Position numbers and translations under genes: made by a program. From Oscillospiraceae bacterium (GTDB lineage Bacteria > Bacillota > Clostridia > Oscillospirales > Acutalibacteraceae): a stretch of 21,978 nt of DNA. Location of the stretch: positions 1 through 21,978 of the forward strand of contig CADBPL010000244.1 in NCBI GenBank assembly GCA_902796535.1, in the 5' to 3' direction. The notes under the pieces were generated by a model. That model was not told the origin of the DNA, searched no databases, and worked only from the letters and a program-made list of their open reading frames with translations. Shown in pieces: positions 16,528-21,978 of this stretch (its first letter is position 1; each line of letters starts with the position of its first letter).

Positions 16528-19500
16528 GGTCTCCCCCCTCTCTGAGCTGTGCCAGGCAATCCGCAAAGCTCATTTTTTCATAACGCCTGCTCCCGTCGGT
16601 TTTGCGGTGCAGGCAAACCTCGGTGTAGGCGCAGTAATCGCAGGGCAGATCGGTGCTGCCGCCCTTGCGCACCGGCACCGCGTTAGTTTTGCCCTCATGC
16701 AGCTTCAGCCCCATGTCGCCCACAATGGCGCAGACCGTTTTTTTGAGCCTGCCCAGCGCGCTCAGATCGATCAGGCTGCCCGCCACGCCCGCGCGCCCGC
16801 GAATGACGGCTTTGCCGCCCTCGGTTTTGTCGGTGGCGCGGATGACCCGTTCATCGTCGAGCACCAGCCCGGTCATCTTCGCGTCGTCCATCATCTTCTG
16901 CCGGATCTCCTCCTCGCCCACGCTGCGCGCCACGGCGGAATTGTCGTTTTTGGCCGGCACGTAAAGCACGCCGGAGGGGATCACGCGGCCGTAGCGTTCG
17001 CCTCCGTTGGCTTCAATGGCGAACAGATACAGCAGCATTTGCATATTCAGCCCGCTGAGCACGTCGCTCAGGTCAAAGGTCTTCGTGCCGGTTTTGTAAT
17101 CGAGCACGCGCAGGAACGTGCCCGCTTCGCTTTTGAGCGTATCCACGCGGTCGACCTTGCCGTTGAGGATCATCCTGCCGCCGTCGGGGATCTCAATTTC
17201 AAACGCCGGAATGCCGCCCTCGCCCTCGCGGCCGATGGGCAGTTCAAAATCGGTCGGTTCAAAATCGCTGAGCTGCATTTCATGCCGCAGCTTCTGCACC
17301 ACAAGGCAGACCGTCCTGCTCAGCCGGTCATACTGGTAACGGAAGCGCTCGCCCTGTTCCGCGAAGCCGACCATATTCTCCTGCAAAAACAGCACAAGCC
17401 ACTTGTCGACCTCCTCTTTGATCCGATCGTCCGTGAGGTCTTTCAGCCCCTTGCCGACGGTTTTGACGAGGTTTTCCAGCACGTAGTGGATGATCGTGCC
17501 GCCGAGCATGCTGTCGATCTCCGCCTTGCGTTTTTCCTGCAGCTTCAGCCCGTGGCGGCAATAGAACAAAAACGGGCATTTTTCAAAATCTTCGATTTTA
17601 GTCGCGGAAACATAAATATTATCGCCGAAGCACTTGCGCGCGGTTTCGGGGCTTTTGATATTCAGCCGCTCCGGCTCGTTCAGGCTGTCGAGCGCTTTCA
17701 TGCGCGCCGTATAGCCCTCCTGCTGAACCAACGCGGCGCGCAGGGTGGTTTCAAACACCGTGTCCTCGTTCCAGTGCTTTGCCGCCAGATCGAACGCCCC
17801 GGCGGCGCTTTCCACCTTATCCGGCAGCGGCAGGCCGGAATAATCCAGCCGCTCGCACTGCGGAAAACGGGTCAGGATCTGAGAAACCAGCTCGGACGGC
17901 GACGCCTCCGCCCCGCTGAAATCGGTGCGGCAATACGTCACAAACAGCTTTTCTGAGGGGGAACACAGCGTGCTGTAGGCCAGAAAGCGCTCCTCCAGAT
18001 ATTTGTAGCGGGACGGTTCGGTGACCGATACGCCCAGATCGATCAAAAGGCGGCGGTCGGCGTCGTTGAGCACGCGGCCGGCCGTGGGATTCTGCGGAAA
18101 AACGCCCTCGTTCACCCCCACGGCAAACACCACCTTCGGGCGGTTGAGCCGCACGCGATCCGCCGAACCGATGGTGACCTCGTCGATCCCCTTGGGGATC
18201 ACACCCACATCCTGCGCGGAAAGCACGAGCGTGAACAATTCCAGCAGCCGCCTGGGCTCCAAGCGGCTCGTGCTCACGGCGACCGCCATCTGGTCGAGCA
18301 GCTCCATCATTTTGTCCCACACCGTGCCGCACTCAATGGCTTCCTCCTCGCTGCCGCTCTCATTGAGCGCCGTGGCAAAGGCCTTCAGGTTCCTGTCGGC
18401 GTGGATACTCATTAAATACCGGTAAATTTCGGCGATCATGCGGCTGCCTTCCGCCTGCCGCAGCCCGGCGCGGAAGGCAAGCAGCGGCGCAGCGCAGCGC
18501 TCCCGCAGGGCGTTGAGCGCATCGAGCTTTCGCCGGTCGGATTCCCGCATTTCGCAGCCGAGGCCGGACGGGTTCTGCGTCCATTCCTCCGTCCATTTGC
18601 GCCCGTCGATCTGCCATAGGAAAACATAGTCCTCCAATTCGCCGGTCTCCTCCACGCTCAGGCCCGCCAGCTGAGTCTTCAGCAGGCGAAACACCGCGTC
18701 GGACGAAAAACCGCGCGCGGCAATCTCCAGCGCGGCGCGGATGAGCACGGCCAGCGGCTGGGCAAGCAGCGGACGGCGCTTATCTTCAAACACGGGCACG
18801 CCCTGTTTTTTCATCGCCGCGCGCAGTGACTTGGAATAGCTGCCCTCCTGCCGGGCGATCACGGCAATGTCGCGGCAGCGGCAGCGCCCGGTGCGCAGCA
18901 GCTTTTTGATGGCAAGCGCCACGTAATCGCACTCATCATAGGCGCTCGACGCGGAGCAAACAGTGATCGCGCCGGCCGGCTCCTGATACGCTTTCTCCGA
19001 TAAAGCATACAGCGTTTGTTCCAAAGCGGCCAGCGAAGCTGCCGTATAGCGCCCGGCATAAGGCTCGACCGTTTCGCTTTTCACGGCAACCGCGCCTTTT
19101 TTGGCCGCCGCCATCAGCCGTCTGGCCGTGGCGCGCACGCAGGCAAAGGGGCTTACGTCATACTCGTCGCCAAACAGCGAATCGGTGCAAAGCGCCACAA
19201 AAACGTCCTGCGCCTGCTCCATGATGCAGGCCAGCACCTTCATCTCCTGCTCGGTGAAGCCCTTGAAGCCGTCGACGAACACAAGGGCGTCGGCAAACAG
19301 CCGCGCCTGGGGCAGGCGCTCGGCGAACAGGGTGAGCAGATCGCGCTCGTCAAAATAGCGCTGCGCCACCATAGCATCGTAAGAGGCGGTGATTTTGGCA
19401 ATATCGCGCAGCTTTTTGCCGAGCATCGCATCTCTGTCGTCGGCTTTATAGGAGGCTTCGATCAGCGCTTCAGCGGTCACGGCGCACTGCTTGAGCTCGT

Positions 19501-19861
19501 CCGACACCCGGAGCATTTCGGCCACAACGCCGATGCTGCCGGCAAAGCGGCCGTAGGCCTCCAGCGCGCCCTGCGTTTCTTCCAGCGCAAGGCTCATGAA
19601 CGCGACCCGCCCGGCGTCGGTCAGCTTTCGCACACCGGAGGACGGCACGACGGTTTCCGCCAGCCGCGAAAAGCTGCACACCTCGACCTTTTCCGCCTTT
19701 CTTTCGCCCAGCAGGAACAGCATCTGCCGTTCGCTCTCGAAGGAAAACTGATCCGGCACCAGCAAAAACACCTGCCGCCCTTCGCTCACCGCCTCCCGGA
19801 TACGTTCATACACGCGGTAAGTTTTGCCGGCGTTTTTGCGGCCGATGATAAGATGAAGCAT
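16508..19861 (-). CDS. addB: ATP-dependent helicase/deoxyribonuclease subunit B (AddB)
   Basis: AddB is the partner of AddA: an inactivated helicase plus nuclease with an iron-sulfur cluster, which recognises Chi-like sites in known systems. The 1117-aa protein has a P-loop at its start (IIGRKNAGKTYR, residues 5-16). The C-terminal RecB nuclease has DYKTG at 921-925, and the 4Fe-4S ligands appear as C762 (KCPFLFYC) and C1074, C1077 and C1083 (CDYCAYTEVC). An upstream in-frame start 18 codons earlier is unlikely, as the conserved MLHLIIGRKNAGKT start is at 19861. A GAGAGGGG tract lies roughly 11 bases upstream. It is the first gene of addBA, behind a leader of about 200 bases. Confidence 0.96.
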   Translation of the reverse strand: MLHLIIGRKNAGKTYRVYERIREAVSEGRQVFLLVPDQFSFESERQMLFLLGERKAEKVEVCSFSRLAETVVPSSGVRKLTDAGRVAFMSLALEETQGALEAYGRFAGSIGVVAEMLRVSDELKQCAVTAEALIEASYKADDRDAMLGKKLRDIAKITASYDAMVAQRYFDERDLLTLFAERLPQARLFADALVFVDGFKGFTEQEMKVLACIMEQAQDVFVALCTDSLFGDEYDVSPFACVRATARRLMAAAKKGAVAVKSETVEPYAGRYTAASLAALEQTLYALSEKAYQEPAGAITVCSASSAYDECDYVALAIKKLLRTGRCRCRDIAVIARQEGSYSKSLRAAMKKQGVPVFEDKRRPLLAQPLAVLIRAALEIAARGFSSDAVFRLLKTQLAGLSVEETGELEDYVFLWQIDGRKWTEEWTQNPSGLGCEMRESDRRKLDALNALRERCAAPLLAFRAGLRQAEGSRMIAEIYRYLMSIHADRNLKAFATALNESGSEEEAIECGTVWDKMMELLDQMAVAVSTSRLEPRRLLELFTLVLSAQDVGVIPKGIDEVTIGSADRVRLNRPKVVFAVGVNEGVFPQNPTAGRVLNDADRRLLIDLGVSVTEPSRYKYLEERFLAYSTLCSPSEKLFVTYCRTDFSGAEASPSELVSQILTRFPQCERLDYSGLPLPDKVESAAGAFDLAAKHWNEDTVFETTLRAALVQQEGYTARMKALDSLNEPERLNIKSPETARKCFGDNIYVSATKIEDFEKCPFLFYCRHGLKLQEKRKAEIDSMLGGTIIHYVLENLVKTVGKGLKDLTDDRIKEEVDKWLVLFLQENMVGFAEQGERFRYQYDRLSRTVCLVVQKLRHEMQLSDFEPTDFELPIGREGEGGIPAFEIEIPDGGRMILNGKVDRVDTLKSEAGTFLRVLDYKTGTKTFDLSDVLSGLNMQMLLYLFAIEANGGERYGRVIPSGVLYVPAKNDNSAVARSVGEEEIRQKMMDDAKMTGLVLDDERVIRATDKTEGGKAVIRGRAGVAGSLIDLSALGRLKKTVCAIVGDMGLKLHEGKTNAVPVRKGGSTDLPCDYCAYTEVCLHRKTDGSRRYEKMSFADCLAQLREGGDHAELDG

Positions 19862-19904
19862 AGGCACGGCGCCCCTCTCTTTTTTTGGCAGCCGCTGATT
19901 CAAT

Positions 19905-19988
19905 CGCAGGCGCACATCTTGACGGCGAATTTTCCGTCATATCTCACAAAAATACTCGTTAATATACCAAGTATTGCCTGCGTTTTTT
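19905..19988. ncRNA. Candidate structured RNA in the addB leader (three-stem fold)
   Basis: A 7-bp GC-rich outer stem, CGCAGGC (19905-19911) with GCCTGCG (19976-19982), encloses two inner hairpins: TGACGG/CCGTCA (19920-19925 with 19934-19939) and AATACT/AGTATT (19951-19956 with 19970-19975). The second inner stem stacks directly on the outer stem. On the + strand the fold is followed by TTTTTTG, like a terminator. On the - strand it lies in the addB leader. It is not a tRNA: no T-loop next to the acceptor and no anticodon arm. No known riboswitch was recognised. Confidence 0.35.
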
Positions 19989-20067
19989 GTTTCATCTGAC
20001 GAAGAATTCGCTCGCCAATCTGCACACCCCGATCAAATCAGCGGTTGCTTAGAATAACAGCACAATG

Positions 20068-20095
20068 ATTGTATCATATTTCCCCGGTTTGTCAA
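20068..20095 (-). promoter_or_regulatory. Promoter of addBA
   Basis: On the - strand a perfect TTGACA (complement of 20090-20095), 16 bases, then TACAAT (complement of 20068-20073) with a TG one base before it (extended -10). This predicts a transcript start near 20061 and a 5' leader of about 200 bases before addB. Confidence 0.75.
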
Positions 20096-20104
20096 TGAAG
20101 CACA

Positions 20105-20120
20105 GTCCCTTGCAAGGGAC
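20105..20120. promoter_or_regulatory. Perfect 16-bp palindrome between divergent promoters (operator candidate)
   Basis: GTCCCTTGCAAGGGAC is its own reverse complement. It lies between the addBA promoter on the - strand and the promoter of the C39-like gene on the + strand. Its centre TTGCAA recurs at 20137-20142. The loop would be too small for a good RNA hairpin, so a DNA site for a dimeric regulator is the likelier reading. No cognate regulator gene is in the window. Confidence 0.5.
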
Positions 20121-20136
20121 GCCGCTGGAAAATATT

Positions 20137-20170
20137 TTGCAATGAAACGGCAGAAAAAACTTGCTACAAT
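20137..20170 (+). promoter_or_regulatory. Promoter of the SH3/C39-like gene
   Basis: TACAAT at 20165-20170 is preceded by TG at 20162-20163, an extended -10 box. No well-spaced -35 is present; TTGCAA at 20137-20142 is 22 bases away. Transcription would start near 20177, giving a 54-base leader that contains a small CCGCC/GGCGG hairpin (20195-20209). Confidence 0.55.
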
Positions 20171-20230
20171 GAAAGAGCCGACAACCTCATCACGCCGCCT
20201 GACCGGCGGTCAACAGAAAGGAAGGATACC

Positions 20231-21184
20231 ATGAAAAGAATAACCTCCGCCCTGCTCGTGCTCCTGTTCGCCTTCGCCCTGCCGTTTTCCGCTCACGCAG
20301 CCTCTCCCCCGGCCGCGGGGCTGGTCAAAACGCAGAGCGGGCGGCTGAACGTCCGCGCCGCTCCCGGCGGCAGCATCGTGGCAACGCTGGAACGAAACAG
20401 CCTTGTGACCATGTACGCCGCCGAAAGCGGGTGGCGCAAGGTGGAATACGCCGGCGGGCAATTCGGCTATTGCGCGGCGGCCTATCTGGAAGAAATCAAG
20501 AGCGAACCGGCCGCCGTAAAGCTGACCTCCGGCTGGCTGAACGTGCGAAGCGGCGCGGGCACGAACGACGCCGTCACCCACACGCTGACCAACAACAGCA
20601 GCGTTCTGATCCTGAGCGAAAGCGACGGCTGGAGCCGCATTCTGTTTGACGGCACGGCAACGGGCTTCGTCAGCAGCCGTTACTTAGTCAGGGCAGCCGC
20701 TTCCTACGCGGCCGTTTCGCTCAAGGTGCCGAATTACAAGCAGACCGACACGCGCTGGAAGAACGTGAAGCTGGGCGCGACGGACTACACCGTCGGCGCC
20801 ATCGGCTGCACCACCACGGCGCTGGCGATGACCGAATCGTTCCGCACCGGCAAGGCCGTGACGCCCGACGCCATGGCAAAGACGCTGCGATACAGCGACA
20901 CAGGCTCGCTCTACTGGCCGGAAAACTACGTTTTTCTGACGCAGCCCGCCAACTGGGCGGAGCAGATCTACACCCTGCTCGCGCAGGGCAGGCCCGTGAT
21001 CGTGGGCGCAAAAAAGGACAGCGGCGCGCAGCACTGGGTGGTCGTGACCGGCTGCTCCGGCGTGAAAGCGCTCAGCGCCGCCGCGTTTAAGATCAACGAC
21101 CCCGGCTCAGCCGCCCGCACCACGCTGAGTCAGTTCTTCGCCGCCTACCCGAACCTGCACAGGATCGTGTGGTATACGAAATAA
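20231..21184 (+). CDS. Secreted protein with two SH3b domains and a C39-like peptidase domain
   Basis: The 317-aa protein has a clear signal peptide (KR then a hydrophobic core, ending FSAHA, cleavage near residue 23). Two bacterial SH3 domains follow, at about 30-87 (GRLNVRAAPGG) and 95-153 (GWLNVRSGAGTND). A papain-fold C39-like (Peptidase_C39_2) domain occupies about 165-312, with Cys193 in IGCTTTALAM, His268 in AQHWVVVTG and Asp290 in INDPGS as likely catalytic residues. SH3b domains usually bind cell wall peptides, so this is probably an extracellular cysteine peptidase or amidase acting at the wall. No bacteriocin leader peptide or ABC transporter is present, so a C39 bacteriocin-processing role is not supported. 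AAAGGAAGGA sits just before the ATG. It stands alone between its own promoter and a strong terminator. Confidence 0.85.
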   Translation: MKRITSALLVLLFAFALPFSAHAASPPAAGLVKTQSGRLNVRAAPGGSIVATLERNSLVTMYAAESGWRKVEYAGGQFGYCAAAYLEEIKSEPAAVKLTSGWLNVRSGAGTNDAVTHTLTNNSSVLILSESDGWSRILFDGTATGFVSSRYLVRAAASYAAVSLKVPNYKQTDTRWKNVKLGATDYTVGAIGCTTTALAMTESFRTGKAVTPDAMAKTLRYSDTGSLYWPENYVFLTQPANWAEQIYTLLAQGRPVIVGAKKDSGAQHWVVVTGCSGVKALSAAAFKINDPGSAARTTLSQFFAAYPNLHRIVWYTK

Positions 21185-21189
21185 AAGGC

Positions 21190-21237
21190 AAACAGCATAG
21201 GCAACACCAATGACGGTGAAGCCTATGCTGTTTTGGC
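21190..21237 (+). terminator. Terminator of the SH3/C39-like gene
   Basis: A perfect 13-bp stem, 21190-21202 (AAACAGCATAGGC) with 21221-21233 (GCCTATGCTGTTT), followed by T and GG. A smaller CACC/GGTG pairing (21205-21208 with 21215-21218) lies in the loop. It begins 5 bases after the stop codon. Confidence 0.85.
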
Positions 21238-21271
21238 GTGATTTTCCGGTGCAGGTTTTTATGAATCATTG

Positions 21272-21294
21272 TCAGCGCTCAATGCGCTGATTTT
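21272..21294. terminator. Second hairpin downstream, possible backup terminator
   Basis: TCAGCGC (21272-21278) pairs with GCGCTGA (21284-21290) around a 5-base loop, followed by TTTT on the + strand. It lies between two convergent genes. On the - strand only a weak tract follows. Confidence 0.5.
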
Positions 21295-21302
21295 GTGTGA
21301 TG

Positions 21303-21352
21303 AACAATCCCTCAGTCACTCCGTGACAGCTCGTTTTACACAAGGGAGCCTG
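21303..21352. repeat. Short palindromic dispersed repeat (ATCCCTCAGTCAC...GTGACAGCTC...AAGGGAGCC type)
   Basis: The sequence has an outer CCCT/AGGG pairing, an inner GTCAC/GTGAC hairpin (21315-21319 with 21323-21327) and the arms AGCTC and GGGAGCC. From memory, very similar elements recur between genes in many gut Clostridia, with the arm usually AGCTCCCT. Here that arm reads AGCTCGTT, a degenerate copy. Only one copy is in the window, so the assignment rests on recall rather than on an internal match. Confidence 0.55.
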
Positions 21353-21389
21353 CCTTGCCTGCGCCATTTTTCCGTTTTCTGTTAGAGCG

Positions 21390-21978
21390 TCAGTTCGCGC
21401 AATACCAGAGCCAGCCGAACAGCAAAATCTTGATGACCCACTGCAGGGCGGTGTATTTGACGGTGACGGTGCAGGTGTCGGAAACGGTGTTGCCGCTGTC
21501 GTCGGTGACGGTCACGGTAACAGCCGTGGTGCCGCGCTTTGCGCCGGTGACGTTGCCGTTGGCGTCCACCTTTGCCACCTTCGGGTTGGACGACTCATAT
21601 CTGACGGTCGTTTTCGCGCCCGGGACGGCGGTGATATCGGGATCAAGCGCAACGGTGTCTTTGTAGTTGAGCGTCACGCTGTTAACGGAAACAGCTTTGA
21701 CCACCGCGCCGTTGCAATTATAATGGATCGTTGCGGATTGCAGCGGTTCGTTCTCATCTTCAATGGTGATCCGATCCCACTGCGCTTTGACGCCGGTGTA
21801 GTACACGTCTCTCAGCGCGGTGCAGTACCCGAAAGCCCAACTGCTGATGCTCGTGACGCTGTTGCCGATGGTCACGCTCGTCAGACCGGTGCAGTTGTAG
21901 AAGGCATCACTGCCGATGCTCGTGACGCTGTCGGGAATGGTCACGCTCGTCAGACCCTCGCACAACGCGAAGGCAGAA
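21390..21978 (-). CDS. BspA-like leucine-rich repeat / Big_2 surface protein (C-terminal part)
   Basis: The reading frame runs off the right edge, so the N-terminus is missing. The visible 196 or so residues contain two full LRR_5 (BspA/TpLRR) units of 23 aa (LTSVTIPDSVTSIGSDAFYNC, then LTSVTIGNSVTSISSWAF). A degenerate repeat (LRDVYYTG) and a spacer follow, then a Big_2 Ig-like domain (VRYESSNPKVAKVDANGNVTG). A short hydrophobic C-terminal tail (LQWVIKILLFGWLWY) may hold the protein in the membrane. Such proteins are secreted surface adhesins in gut and oral bacteria. The tail type is, from memory, common in Ruminococcaceae surface proteins. It is convergent with the SH3/C39-like gene. Confidence 0.85.
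   Translation of the reverse strand, partial: SAFALCEGLTSVTIPDSVTSIGSDAFYNCTGLTSVTIGNSVTSISSWAFGYCTALRDVYYTGVKAQWDRITIEDENEPLQSATIHYNCNGAVVKAVSVNSVTLNYKDTVALDPDITAVPGAKTTVRYESSNPKVAKVDANGNVTGAKRGTTAVTVTVTDDSGNTVSDTCTVTVKYTALQWVIKILLFGWLWYCAN
21846..21977. repeat. Tandem 69-bp LRR-coding repeats
   Basis: Two consecutive units with 69-base period (from 21846 and from 21915) share identical stretches, such as the first 17 bases and ATGGTCACGCTCGTCAGACC. They encode the BspA-like repeats and continue past the window edge. Near-identity at DNA level suggests recent duplication or gene conversion. Confidence 0.7.

Larger units (their letters stand above)
19862..20230. other. Non-coding divergent intergenic region
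   Basis: This 369-base stretch between addB and the C39-like gene contains no credible reading frame. It holds the addB leader with its three-stem fold, the addBA promoter, the 16-bp palindrome and the extended -10 promoter of the + strand gene, all listed separately. Base composition is more AT-rich than in the flanking genes, as expected for regulatory DNA. Confidence 0.7.

Noticed and set aside
13009..16545. A 1178-residue open frame on the + strand opposite addA
   Set aside because: It is the antisense shadow of addA in high-GC DNA. Its product is rich in His/Arg/Gln with no recognisable domain, while the - strand frame has full helicase and nuclease motifs.
16007..17956. A 649-residue open frame on the + strand opposite addA/addB
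   Set aside because: Antisense shadow. It crosses the addA-addB junction and has no domain signature.
19905..19982. A tRNA-like element of about 78 bases with a 7-bp closing stem
   Set aside because: The length and acceptor-like stem are suggestive, but there is no T-arm adjacent to the 3' side of the acceptor, no GTTCRA loop, no anticodon arm and no CCA-compatible end on either strand.
20231..21184. C39 domain as a sign of a bacteriocin export system
   Set aside because: No ABC transporter, double-glycine leader peptide or immunity gene is nearby. The SH3 domains and signal peptide point to a free secreted enzyme.

Overview
The window is a high-GC, low-intergenic stretch of a Clostridia-type Firmicutes chromosome. 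Within that class it most resembles gut Oscillospiraceae/Ruminococcaceae. This placement is inferred from the gene content: an AddAB recombination complex (the Gram-positive counterpart of RecBCD), a hisZ-led histidine operon with short-form HisG, BspA-like leucine-rich repeat and Ig-like (Big_2) surface proteins, strong AGGAGG-type ribosome binding sites and TTGACA/TATAAT-type promoters. No phage, transposase, CRISPR array, rRNA or tRNA gene was recognised.

Region 1 (1-7193, + strand) is a nearly complete histidine biosynthesis operon in the order hisZ(partial)-G-D-C-B-H-A-F-IE. The genes overlap or abut by a few bases. Together they cover the route from PRPP + ATP to histidine, except for a recognisable histidinol-phosphate phosphatase. 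A hairpin at 7153-7178 serves as a terminator from both sides.

Region 2 (7194-13003, - strand) is a tightly packed five-gene set that reads right to left. Its order is: a zinc-ribbon multi-pass membrane protein; an anchored extracellular protein with a Cys4 knuckle and two Ig-like domains; a GPH-family sugar:cation symporter; a small HPr-kinase-like P-loop protein; and a secreted CBM9-like protein with a long Thr/Lys-rich stalk and a C-terminal membrane anchor. A good promoter lies upstream at 12975-13002. This is the least explained part of the window and looks like a cell-envelope or carbohydrate-sensing module of unknown purpose.

Region 3 (13004-20230, - strand) holds addB-addA, which encode the two large subunits of the double-strand-break repair helicase-nuclease. 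They overlap by 20 bases. The operon is preceded by a 200-nt leader with a striking potential RNA fold and a divergent promoter region with a perfect 16-bp palindrome, and it ends in a strong terminator at 13004-13046.

Region 4 (20231-21978) carries a secreted protein with two SH3 domains and a C39-like papain-fold domain (+ strand), with a strong terminator. It then has a short palindromic repeat that I recognise as a dispersed element type of gut Firmicutes. The window ends in the C-terminal part of a BspA-like LRR/Big_2 surface protein (- strand).
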